From Eubacterium sp. (GTDB lineage Bacteria > Bacillota > Clostridia > Lachnospirales > Lachnospiraceae), in NCBI GenBank assembly GCA_022764265.1, contig JALERO010000062.1:1-36829 (forward strand): DNA of 36,829 nucleotides. The letters are read 5' to 3'. The notes below the pieces were generated by a model. That model was given only the letters and a program-made list of their open reading frames with translations. It searched no databases and was not told where the DNA came from. The stretch's first letter is position 1; each line of letters opens with the position of its first letter. Positions 18,136 to 26,782 of this stretch are shown here, piece after piece. Position numbers and translations under genes: made by a program.

Positions 18136-20229
18136 ATGAACGTATATGCAACCGAGAATATTAGAAACGTCGTTTTGCTTGGCCATGGTGGCTGTGGAAA
18201 GACATCTCTGATCGAATCCATGGCATTCACCACAGGAATTATTAAACGAGTTAGAACGGTAGCGGAAGGTGGAACTGTAAGTGATTATGATAAAGAAGAG
18301 ATCAAGAGAAAGTTCTCTATTCAGTCATCAGTCATTCCTCTGGAAGTAGATGGTGTTAAGGTGAATCTGCTGGATACTCCTGGACTTTTTGATTTCTCCG
18401 GTGAGGTCTACGAAGCACTCAGTGTTGCAGATGCAGCAGTTATTGTTATCAACGGTAAGTCCGGAGTGGAAGTCGGAACCAGAAGAAGTTTTGATTTCTG
18501 TGCGAAGAAAGGTATTCCGGTTATTGTATATATTACCTGTGTGGAAGATGAACATGTGGATGCTTCCGCAATCGTTGACGAATTACGTGAGAGCTACGGT
18601 AACAAGATCGTGCCATTCCACATGCCAATGAAGGAAGGTCATGAGTTTAAGGGATTTATCAATGCAGTTAAGATGCTGGAATGCCGTCTGCAGCCAAACG
18701 GAACTTATGACGAAGTGGAAGTAGAAGAGGGCGTGAACGACGAACTGGATGATTACCGTATGCAGCTGATGGAAGGTGTGGCAGAGACCAGTGAAGATCT
18801 GATGGAGAAGTTCTTTGCAGAAGAACCTTTCACAGATGAAGAGATTAAGGACGCAATTATCGGCTCCATTGCTAAGAGAGATCTGATGCCTGTTGTATGT
18901 GGCGCGCTCAATACAGATTACGGCGCAAACATCCTGTTGAATGATATGGTGAAATATTTCTCTGCACCTGGTATGGTCAATGACCAGTTTACAGGAGTTA
19001 AGGTTAAGACAAATGAACCTGTGACTGCATCTTACGATGTATCCCAGCCGGTAAGTGCATATGTATTTAAGACAATCGCAGATCCATTTGTTGGCCGTTT
19101 CTCTCTGGTTAAGGTAACCGACGGTATCCTGAAAGCAGATTCCGCTATTTACAATGGTAATAAAGATGCAGAAGAACGTATCGGTAAGCTCTATGTATTA
19201 AGAGGAAAAGAACAGATGGAAGTAAACGCTCTGTATGCCGGTGATATCGGTGCCATTGCAAAACTGTCTGTGACAAAGACCGGAGATACTTTATCACCGA
19301 AGGCTAACCCGATTGTTTTTGAATCTATTAAGATGCCGGAACCATACACATTTATGCGTTATGTGGCTAAGACAAAAGGTGATGAGGATAAGATTTCTTC
19401 CGCATTGAAGAAATTAATGGATGAAGACCTGACATTGAAGGAAGTCAATGATAAGGCAAACCGTCAGATGCTTCTTTACGGTCTGGGTGACCAGCATCTG
19501 GAGATTGTCAGAAGCAAGCTGGCAGAAAGATATAAAGTTGAAATCGAACTGGTGAAACCGAAAGTTGCCTTCAAGGAAACTATCCGTGGCAACGTGGAAG
19601 TTCGTGGAAAATACAAAAAACAGTCCGGTGGACATGGACAGTACGGTGACGTACTCATGCAGTTTGAGCCATCCGGTGATCTTGAGACTCCATATGTTTT
19701 CGATGAGAAGATCTTTGGTGGAGCCGTTCCGAAGAACTACTTCCCTGCAGTTGAAAAAGGTATTGCAGAAAGCTGTCTGAAGGGGCCGCTGGCAGGATAT
19801 CCGGTAGTAGGTATCAAAGCAACCCTGATTGATGGATCTTACCATCCGGTTGACTCCTCTGAAATGGCATTTAAGATGGCAGCAATTACAGCATTTAAAA
19901 ATGGTGTGATGGATGCGAAACCGGTTCTTCTTGAGCCAATCGTTAATCTGAAAGTAGATGTTCTGGATGCCAACACCGGTGATGTAATGGGTGATCTGAA
20001 CAAACGTCGCGGACGTATCCTCGGAATGAATCCATTACCTGGCGGAAGACAGGAACTGGAAGCAGATATTCCTTTGGCAAGTCTGGTTGGATACTCTACA
20101 GATTTAAGATCCATGACCGGAGGAAGCGGAGAATTCTCCTATGAGTTCAGCAGATATGAGCAGATGCCGGCAGATGCACAGGAAAAAGTGTTGAAAGAAG
20201 CGCAAGCTGAGAAGGAGAATGAAAAATAA
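18136..20229 (+). CDS. EF-G paralog (FusA2-type) with divergent G-domain motifs
   Basis: Start ATG 18136 after GGGAGGA. G1 GHGGCGKTS; DTPGLFDF in place of DTPGHVDF; TCVE in place of NKxD; conserved EF-G domain IV/V (KYKKQSGGHGQYGDV, AGYPVVGIKATLIDGSYHPVDSSEMAFKMAA). Confidence 0.92.
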   Translation: MNVYATENIRNVVLLGHGGCGKTSLIESMAFTTGIIKRVRTVAEGGTVSDYDKEEIKRKFSIQSSVIPLEVDGVKVNLLDTPGLFDFSGEVYEALSVADAAVIVINGKSGVEVGTRRSFDFCAKKGIPVIVYITCVEDEHVDASAIVDELRESYGNKIVPFHMPMKEGHEFKGFINAVKMLECRLQPNGTYDEVEVEEGVNDELDDYRMQLMEGVAETSEDLMEKFFAEEPFTDEEIKDAIIGSIAKRDLMPVVCGALNTDYGANILLNDMVKYFSAPGMVNDQFTGVKVKTNEPVTASYDVSQPVSAYVFKTIADPFVGRFSLVKVTDGILKADSAIYNGNKDAEERIGKLYVLRGKEQMEVNALYAGDIGAIAKLSVTKTGDTLSPKANPIVFESIKMPEPYTFMRYVAKTKGDEDKISSALKKLMDEDLTLKEVNDKANRQMLLYGLGDQHLEIVRSKLAERYKVEIELVKPKVAFKETIRGNVEVRGKYKKQSGGHGQYGDVLMQFEPSGDLETPYVFDEKIFGGAVPKNYFPAVEKGIAESCLKGPLAGYPVVGIKATLIDGSYHPVDSSEMAFKMAAITAFKNGVMDAKPVLLEPIVNLKVDVLDANTGDVMGDLNKRRGRILGMNPLPGGRQELEADIPLASLVGYSTDLRSMTGGSGEFSYEFSRYEQMPADAQEKVLKEAQAEKENEK

Positions 20230-20231
20230 AT

Positions 20232-20783
20232 ATGATTGATAAGGCGATTGCATTTGCGACAAAAGCCCATGAGGGACAGTTGCGGAAAGGTACGAATTTA
20301 CCTTATATTCTTCATCCGATGGAAGTGGGAATGATCGTTTCCAGGATGACGGATGATAATGAAGTGATAGCGGCAGCGGTTTTGCATGATACAGTGGAGG
20401 ATTGTGACGGAGTTTCGCTGGAAATGATTCGGGAAGAATTCGGAGAGAAGGTTGCCCGGATCGTCACCGCAGAAAGTGAAGACAAAGCAAAAAGCTGGAT
20501 GGAAAGAAAGGCTCATACCATTGATTTCCTGAAAAATGAAACCTTGAAGGATGCAAAAATCGTGGCACTCGGAGATAAACTGTCCAATATCCGTTCTCTT
20601 TATGGAGATTACAAGCGGGTTGGGGAGCGAATCTGGCAGAGGTTTAATATGAAAGATAAAGAAAAACAGGGATGGTATTATAGAGGCTTATGTGATTCCC
20701 TGGCTGATCTTGTAGAATTTCCGGAATATGCGGAGTTCTGTGACTTGGTAGACCGTGTTTTTGGAAATGTAATTGCTGAATAA
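20232..20783 (+). CDS. HD-domain phosphohydrolase, SpoT/MESH1-like (putative small alarmone hydrolase)
   Basis: AHEGQLRKGTNLPYILHPMEV, AAVLHDTVED, LGDKLSNIR; ATG only 2 nt after the EF-G stop. Confidence 0.85.
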   Translation: MIDKAIAFATKAHEGQLRKGTNLPYILHPMEVGMIVSRMTDDNEVIAAAVLHDTVEDCDGVSLEMIREEFGEKVARIVTAESEDKAKSWMERKAHTIDFLKNETLKDAKIVALGDKLSNIRSLYGDYKRVGERIWQRFNMKDKEKQGWYYRGLCDSLADLVEFPEYAEFCDLVDRVFGNVIAE

Positions 20784-20810
20784 TCATTAATCAAATAATA
20801 ATGGGATTAA

Positions 20811-20863
20811 GGAGAATATCCTTGTACAGCCTGAGATGGTGTATCGGGATATTCTCTTTTTGT
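20811..20863 (+). terminator. Intrinsic terminator
   Basis: GAGAATATCC (20812-20821) / GGATATTCTC (20847-20856) followed by TTTTTG. Confidence 0.8.
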
Positions 20864-21005
20864 TGTTTGGAAGTTTTTGTTGATTTTTTTTGAAAATATA
20901 TTAAAATTGGTTGCATGATAGGAAATAATGTGTTAATATCTTTCAGTGACAGACAAATGTATTTGCCAGACGTACTTTTTGAAGCGAAATTATCAGAGGT
21001 TCATT

Positions 21006-21449
21006 ATGGAAAATGGATATAAATTTTATATGGTAAAGAAAAAAGCACTCCCTGAAGTACTTTTAAAGGTTGCAGAGGTGAATAATCTGCTCAGCAGTGG
21101 CCGTGCCAAAACCATTAGGGAAGCCATTGATGAGGTGGGAATCAGCCGAAGCTCCTATTATAAATATAAAGATGATATTTTTCCGATTCATGAAAAGATT
21201 CAGGGAAAGACCATTACTTTTGTCATGGAAATGGAAGATCAGCCGGGACTTTTATCCAATGTTCTAAAGGTGGTAGCTGAATGTAAAGCAAATGTTTTGT
21301 CGATTCATCAGAGTATACCAGTGAATCACATCGCATTGATTACACTCAGTGTTTTGGTTCTTCCGATTACTGATGATGTAACAGAGCTTTTTGAAAAAAT
21401 AGGAAATGCCAGTGGAATACATAATCTGAAGATTGTATCTGCTGAATAA
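21006..21449 (+). CDS. ACT domain-containing protein (UPF0735/PheB-like)
   Basis: MENGYKFYMVKKKALPEVLLKVAEVNNLLSSGRAKTIREAIDEVGISRSSYYKYKDDIFP (HTH-like) plus ACT domain VMEMEDQPGLLSNVLKVVAECKANVLSIHQSIP. ATG 21006. Confidence 0.9.
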   Translation: MENGYKFYMVKKKALPEVLLKVAEVNNLLSSGRAKTIREAIDEVGISRSSYYKYKDDIFPIHEKIQGKTITFVMEMEDQPGLLSNVLKVVAECKANVLSIHQSIPVNHIALITLSVLVLPITDDVTELFEKIGNASGIHNLKIVSAE

Positions 21450-21508
21450 ATGTGAATGGTTTGCAATGAAAAGCAAATCAAGACAGGAAAGGAATTAAGG
21501 AGGTCAGT

Positions 21509-22714
21509 ATGATAAACGTTGCAGTATTAGGTTACGGTACAATCGGTGCCGGTGTGGTAAAGGTGCTTCAGACGAATGCAAATAGTATTGAGAAGAAAGC
21601 CGGTGAGCGAATCCAGGTCAAGCGGATACTGGATCTGAGAGATTTTCCGGGAGATCCCAATGCAGATAAAGTGGTTCACGATTACAAGGAGATTCAGGAA
21701 GATGAGGATATCCAGGTAGTAGTAGAATGTATGGGCGGTGTTGAGCCGGCATATACTTTTGTGAAAACAGCTCTTCTGCAGGGGAGAAGTGTAGCGACTT
21801 CCAACAAGGAGCTTGTGGCAAAGCATGGGGCAGAGTTAATTTCAATTGCGGAAGAAAAGAAATGTAATTTCCTGTTTGAAGCAAGTGTGGGTGGAGGAAT
21901 TCCGATTATCCGTCCCCTCAATGAATGTCTTACTGCAGATGTGATTGAAGAGATCAGCGGTATCCTCAACGGAACGACCAACTATATGCTGACCAAAATG
22001 GAAGCAGAAGGAGTATCTTTTGAGGAAGCTCTGAAGGAAGCGCAGGAGAAAGGATACGCTGAACTGCACCCGGAAGCCGATGTAGAAGGCTATGATGCCT
22101 GCAGAAAGATTGCCATCCTGACTTCTCTGGCTTACGGTAAGCAGCTTGATTTTGAAGATATTCACACAGAAGGTATCACAAATATTACAGCAGAAGATAT
22201 TCGTTATGCTCAGAAAATGAAGAAATCCATCAAATTGCTGGGTAAGAGCTGGACCAAAGAAGGAAAATTATACGCTATGGTTTGTCCGTTCCTTCTTGAC
22301 AACGATCACCCGCTTGCCGGAGTGAAAGATGTATTTAATGCTATTTTTGTCCATGGAAACATGGTGGATGATGTTATGTTCTATGGTAAAGGTGCAGGCT
22401 CATTACCAACAGCCAGTGCTGTTGCTGCTGATGTGGTAGAATGTGTGAAACATAAAGGACGTCATCTCCCAATTGTCTGGGAGCAGGAGAAGCTTTCTCT
22501 GGATGATTTTGGAGGCTTTGAGAGAAAATATTTTGTTCGTATGCCGGCAGACACTTCTGTGGAAGTGATTAAAGGCGCTTTTGGTGCTGTTGAGATGATT
22601 CGCCTTGATGATGTTAGCGAAAAAGCTTTTGTAACTGATAGTATGACCGAATATGAATATCAGAAAGCGGCAGATTCCATTGGAAATGTAATCAATATGA
22701 TTCGTCTTGACTAA
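21509..22714 (+). CDS. hom: Homoserine dehydrogenase
   Basis: VAVLGYGTIGAGVVKVL, FEASVGGGIPIIRPLNECL, ISGILNGTTNYMLTKM, ACRKIAILTSLAYG; C-terminal ACT-like region. AGGAGG SD. Confidence 0.96.
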   Translation: MINVAVLGYGTIGAGVVKVLQTNANSIEKKAGERIQVKRILDLRDFPGDPNADKVVHDYKEIQEDEDIQVVVECMGGVEPAYTFVKTALLQGRSVATSNKELVAKHGAELISIAEEKKCNFLFEASVGGGIPIIRPLNECLTADVIEEISGILNGTTNYMLTKMEAEGVSFEEALKEAQEKGYAELHPEADVEGYDACRKIAILTSLAYGKQLDFEDIHTEGITNITAEDIRYAQKMKKSIKLLGKSWTKEGKLYAMVCPFLLDNDHPLAGVKDVFNAIFVHGNMVDDVMFYGKGAGSLPTASAVAADVVECVKHKGRHLPIVWEQEKLSLDDFGGFERKYFVRMPADTSVEVIKGAFGAVEMIRLDDVSEKAFVTDSMTEYEYQKAADSIGNVINMIRLD

Positions 22715-22721
22715 AATGGTG

Positions 22722-22762
22722 TATCCCTTCAAGATCCCCCGAGAGGCGTTCTTGAAGGGATA
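22722..22762 (+). other. Intergenic hairpin without U-tract between hom and apgM-like gene
   Basis: Perfect 13-bp stem TATCCCTTCAAGA ... TCTTGAAGGGATA; the 3' side is AATTTCTG rather than a T run. Confidence 0.7.
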
Positions 22763-22784
22763 ATTTCTGAAAGGAGTTTACATT

Positions 22785-23987
22785 ATGAAATATATTGTTG
22801 TGCTTGGTGATGGCATGGCTGATTATCCAATCGATGAAATTGGCGGCCAGACACCTCTTGAATACGCAAAAACACCGATGATGGACCTGATGGCAGAAAA
22901 ATCTGAGATCGGGCTGGTACATACAATTCCGGTGGGGATGAAACCGGGCAGCGACACAGCCAATTTATCTGTAATCGGATATGATCCGAAAAAATATTAT
23001 ACCGGTCGCTCTCCGTTGGAAGCGCTCAGTATCGGAGTTCCGATGAAAGATACCGATATTGCAATTCGTTGTAATATTGTAACAGTATCTGACGAAGAGC
23101 CGGAATATAAGAACAAAAAGATTATCGATCACAGTTCGGGAGAAATTTCAACTGAAGATGCTGATATTCTGATTCAGGCAGTTCAAAAGGAATTTGGCAA
23201 TGAAGAGTTCCATTTTTATACCGGAACCAGCTATCGTCATCTGTTGATCTGGGATAAGGGCGAAGTGATTGAAATGACACCGCCCCATGATATCCTCACA
23301 AAAACCATCGGAAATTATCTTCCGAAAAAAGATGTGCTTGCACAAATGATGGAAAAGAGTTATGATATCTTGAACAATCATCCAATTAATATTGCCCGTG
23401 AGAAAGCGGGATTGAATAAAGCCAATTCTCTGTGGTTCTGGGGAGCAGGAACGAAACCGGCCCTTTCCGATTTCGAACAGAAGACCGGAAAGCGCGGTGT
23501 GATGATTTCAGCTGTGGATTTATTAAAAGGAATCGGTGTAGGTGCAGGTCTTAAAAACATTATCGTAGAAGGCGCTGACGGAACATTGGAGACCAACTAT
23601 GAAGGAAAAGCACAGGCAGCTGTAGATGCCCTCACAAAAGACGGATATGATTTTGCCTACATCCATGTGGAAGCACCGGATGAGATGGGCCATCAGGGAA
23701 GTCTGGAAAGAAAAATCAAATCCATTGAGTATTTGGACGAGAGAGTGATTAAGATTGTCAAAGAAGGAATGGATGCTTCCGGAGAAGATTATCGTATTCT
23801 GGTAATGCCGGATCACCCGACCCCGATTTCGCTGCGTACCCATACCAGCGATCCGGTTCCATATATGCTTTATGACAGCACGAGAAAGAATGCCCGTCAT
23901 ATGTGGCTCTACAACGAGAGAGAAGCAGCGGCATCAGGTATGGATATGCCTTCCGGAGCTGCATTAATGGAACACTTTTTAGATTAA
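22785..23987 (+). CDS. Cofactor-independent phosphoglycerate mutase family (ApgM-like); candidate homoserine kinase analog
   Basis: MKYIVVLGDGMADYPIDEIGGQTPLEYAKTPMMDLMA, GSDTANLSVIGYDP, HVEAPDEMGHQG, VMPDHPTPISLRTHTSDPVPYMLY: ApgM alkaline-phosphatase-superfamily motifs. Confidence 0.92.
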   Translation: MKYIVVLGDGMADYPIDEIGGQTPLEYAKTPMMDLMAEKSEIGLVHTIPVGMKPGSDTANLSVIGYDPKKYYTGRSPLEALSIGVPMKDTDIAIRCNIVTVSDEEPEYKNKKIIDHSSGEISTEDADILIQAVQKEFGNEEFHFYTGTSYRHLLIWDKGEVIEMTPPHDILTKTIGNYLPKKDVLAQMMEKSYDILNNHPINIAREKAGLNKANSLWFWGAGTKPALSDFEQKTGKRGVMISAVDLLKGIGVGAGLKNIIVEGADGTLETNYEGKAQAAVDALTKDGYDFAYIHVEAPDEMGHQGSLERKIKSIEYLDERVIKIVKEGMDASGEDYRILVMPDHPTPISLRTHTSDPVPYMLYDSTRKNARHMWLYNEREAAASGMDMPSGAALMEHFLD

Positions 23988-24017
23988 GAAATGTTGTGAG
24001 ACAATAGGAGGAACAGA

Positions 24018-25226
24018 ATGTTAATCGTAAAGAAATTTGGAGGGACTTCTGTAGGTAACAAAGAAAGAATTTTCAATGTTGCAAGAAGATGCATAGAAGA
24101 TTACAAAAAAGGAAATGACGTAGTTGTCGTTTTATCTGCTATGGGCAAATCCACAGATGACCTGATTGAAATGGCAAGAGATATCAACCCATCCCCATCT
24201 AAAAGAGAAATGGATATGCTTTTGACAACCGGAGAACAGATTTCCGTTTCCATGATGGCTCTTGCCATGGGATTTTTGGGTGTGCCGGCAGTTTCTTTAA
24301 ATGCATTTCAGGTTGCAATGCATACAACCCATAAATATGGGAATGCCAGATTAAAGAGAATTGATACTGACCGTATCCGCAATGAACTGGAACAGAGAAA
24401 AATCGTCATTGTTACAGGCTTCCAGGGCGTTGATAAATACGATAATTTAACAACGCTCGGCAGAGGTGGTTCCGATACAACAGCGGTTGCTCTGGCAGCT
24501 GCACTTCATGCGGATGCATGTGAAATTTACACTGATGTCGATGGTGTATTTACCGCAGATCCACGTTATGTAAAAACTGCGAGAAAATTAGACGAGATTA
24601 CCTATGATGAGATGCTGGAATTATCTACCCTTGGTGCCGGCGTACTACATAACCGCTCTGTAGAGCTGGCTAAAAAATATGGAGTACAGATGGTAGTCAG
24701 ATCTAGTTTGAATGAAAATGAAGGAACAATTGTCAGGGAGGAAACTAACATGGAAAAGATGCTTGTCAGCGGAGTGGCAGCCGATAAAAATGCAACCAGA
24801 ATTGCAGTCATTGGATTAAAAGACGAACCGGGAATCGCATTCCATTTATTTAACGCATTAGCAAAATACAATATCAACGTAGACATTATTTTACAGTCAG
24901 TCGGACGTGATGGAACTAAGGACATTTCCTTTACCGTTGCCGAAGAAGAAGCCGACGAGGCAGTGGCAATCATTCAGAAGAGCTTTCCGAAGAGTGAATA
25001 CAAAAAAATTGACGAGGAGAAGGATGTTGCAAAAATTTCTATCGTAGGAGCCGGAATGATGACCAATCCGGGCGTTGCAGCAACTATGTTTGAAGCTCTT
25101 TACGACTGTGGTGTAAACATCAAAATGATCAGCACATCCGAGATTCGTGTCACTGTACTTATTGATGAAAAATACACAGAAAAGGCAATGAACGCAGTGC
25201 ATGATAAGTTTTCACTTGCAGATTAA
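24018..25226 (+). CDS. lysC: Aspartate kinase
   Basis: VKKFGGTSVGNKERI, GRGGSDTTAVALAAALHADACEIYTDVDGVFTADPR, C-terminal ACT repeats. Confidence 0.96.
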   Translation: MLIVKKFGGTSVGNKERIFNVARRCIEDYKKGNDVVVVLSAMGKSTDDLIEMARDINPSPSKREMDMLLTTGEQISVSMMALAMGFLGVPAVSLNAFQVAMHTTHKYGNARLKRIDTDRIRNELEQRKIVIVTGFQGVDKYDNLTTLGRGGSDTTAVALAAALHADACEIYTDVDGVFTADPRYVKTARKLDEITYDEMLELSTLGAGVLHNRSVELAKKYGVQMVVRSSLNENEGTIVREETNMEKMLVSGVAADKNATRIAVIGLKDEPGIAFHLFNALAKYNINVDIILQSVGRDGTKDISFTVAEEEADEAVAIIQKSFPKSEYKKIDEEKDVAKISIVGAGMMTNPGVAATMFEALYDCGVNIKMISTSEIRVTVLIDEKYTEKAMNAVHDKFSLAD

Positions 25227-25275
25227 TTGAAAAGAAAAGATTTCCGTTTCTTTAAACGGTGATCATTAATACATA

Positions 25276-25310
25276 GAGATTGTTGTACATAGGCGACAAT
25301 CTCTTTTTTT
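25276..25310 (+). terminator. Intrinsic terminator
   Basis: GAGATTGTTG / CGACAATCTC followed by TTTTTTT. Confidence 0.88.
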
Positions 25311-25421
25311 ATAGAAACTTTTTGCTTTTTCGTAAGAATTTCGCCAGATTTGTGAAAAACTATTTCCATGATCTGTTTTTTGTGATATTATATATACTAA
25401 GCGAAAATGGGGGAGTTATAT

Positions 25422-25901
25422 ATGAAGAGACAAGATTATGTTTCATGGGACGCCTATTTTATGGGAGTTGCCCTTCTTTCGGCTGAGAGAAGTAAGGATA
25501 ACCATACACAGGTGGGAGCCTGTATCGTCAGTCCGCAGAATAAGATCCTTTCCATGGGTTATAACGGGATGCCGACCGGCTGTGATGATGACCGGATGCC
25601 GTGGGAGAGAAAGGGGACACCGCTGGATACCAAGTATTTATATGTGTGCCACGCAGAACTCAATGCAATTTTGAATTACAGTGGGGGTTCTCTGCAGGGG
25701 GCGAGATTATATACCACCCTTTTCCCGTGCAATGAATGCACCAAGGCGATCATTCAATCAGGAATCAGGGAGGTCATTTATTACTCGGATAAATATGCTG
25801 ATACCGATTCCACAATCGCAGCGAAGCGCATGTTTGATCTGGTTGGAGTGACTTATCGCCAATATGAAAAAGAAAATAAAAATTTGATTTTAGAGTTGTA
25901 A
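25422..25901 (+). CDS. dCMP deaminase family protein (ComEB-like)
   Basis: VGACIVSPQNKILSMGYNGMPTGCDD, CHAELNAILN and FPCNECTKAIIQSGI zinc motifs. Confidence 0.9.
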   Translation: MKRQDYVSWDAYFMGVALLSAERSKDNHTQVGACIVSPQNKILSMGYNGMPTGCDDDRMPWERKGTPLDTKYLYVCHAELNAILNYSGGSLQGARLYTTLFPCNECTKAIIQSGIREVIYYSDKYADTDSTIAAKRMFDLVGVTYRQYEKENKNLILEL

Positions 25902-25906
25902 AAGAC

Positions 25907-25935
25907 TTGACAGACGTTGGAATCAATGGTATAGT
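25907..25935 (+). promoter_or_regulatory. Strong sigma-A promoter of the infC operon
   Basis: TTGACA (25907-25912) - 17 nt - TATAGT (25930-25935). Confidence 0.8.
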
Positions 25936-25943
25936 ATTTAAGG

Positions 25944-26100
25944 TTGTTTTAGAACCAGTGAATGAAGCAGAGTGTCCACTCTCACCTTAGCACATTGGTG
26001 ACTCGGGTTAATATCGTTGAAGAATAGTAATGGATTGTATTGTACAGATTTGTTATTATATGAGATATATGTGGATAGTCTTGCGACTATCCATTTTTTG
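25944..26100 (+). ncRNA. Ribosomal protein L20 leader-type cis-regulatory RNA ending in an intrinsic terminator
   Basis: Long untranslated leader upstream of infC-rpmI-rplT containing GAGTGTCCACTCTCACCTTAGCACA...GACTCGGGTTAATATCG, resembling L20-leader sequence as I recall it, followed by terminator GGATAGTC-ttgc-GACTATCC-ATTTTTT (26073-26099). Confidence 0.75.
26072..26100 (+). terminator. Leader terminator (attenuator) before infC
   Basis: TGGATAGTC ttgc GACTATCCA TTTTTT. Confidence 0.88.
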
Positions 26101-26243
26101 TTTAATAGGGATTTACGTCAATTCTTATTAATTCAAGAGTGCCTTGGCGTGTGAAAGCAGGCTATAGAGATGATCATTCGAATGGTTTGTGAATAATCAG
26201 AAATTATGAGGGTAAGAACAATTGTTTATGGAGGTGTACTGCT

Positions 26244-26750
26244 ATCAACGAATTGATGATTAATGAACAGGTACGTGACAGAGAGGTAAGATTAATCAGT
26301 GAGAGCGGAGAACAGCTTGGAATCATGTCTGCGAAGGAAGCCATGAAGATTGCAAGAGAAGCAGAGTTGGATCTGGTTAAGATTGCACCGAACGCTAAAC
26401 CACCTGTGTGCAAGATTATTGATTATGGGAAATACAGATATGAGCTTGCTCGTAAGGAGAAGGAAGCCAAAAAGAAACAGAAGACAATCGATGTGAAGGA
26501 AGTAAGATTATCTCCGAACATTGATAAGAATGACCTGAATACCAAAGTGAATCAGGCAAGAAAGTTTCTTTCTAAAGGGGACAAAGTGAAGGTTACCCTT
26601 CGTTTCCGAGGCAGAGAACTGGCTCATGTTAATTCCAGCAAGGTAATTCTTGACGAATTCGCAAAACAGTTAGAGGATTGTGCTGTTGTGGATAAACAGC
26701 CGAAGTTTGAAGGAAGAAGCATGACAATGTTTTTAACTGAAAAACGTTAA
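26244..26750 (+). CDS. infC: Translation initiation factor IF-3 (probable ATC start codon)
   Basis: INELMINEQVRDREVRLISESGEQLGIMSAKEAMKIAREAELDLVKIAPNAKPPVCKIIDYGKYRYE. GGAGG at 26230-26234 is 9 nt upstream of ATC 26244, versus 21 nt upstream of ATG 26256. Confidence 0.93.
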   Translation: MNELMINEQVRDREVRLISESGEQLGIMSAKEAMKIAREAELDLVKIAPNAKPPVCKIIDYGKYRYELARKEKEAKKKQKTIDVKEVRLSPNIDKNDLNTKVNQARKFLSKGDKVKVTLRFRGRELAHVNSSKVILDEFAKQLEDCAVVDKQPKFEGRSMTMFLTEKR

Positions 26751-26782
26751 TTTTATATAGAACAATTTAGGAGGACTTAATT

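Noticed and set aside
22743-22756. 14-nt match GAGGCGTTCTTGAA shared with 32255-32268, both in hairpins
   Set aside because: In a window of this size a few 14-nt matches are expected by chance; flanks do not match, so not claimed as a repeat family without a genome-wide search.
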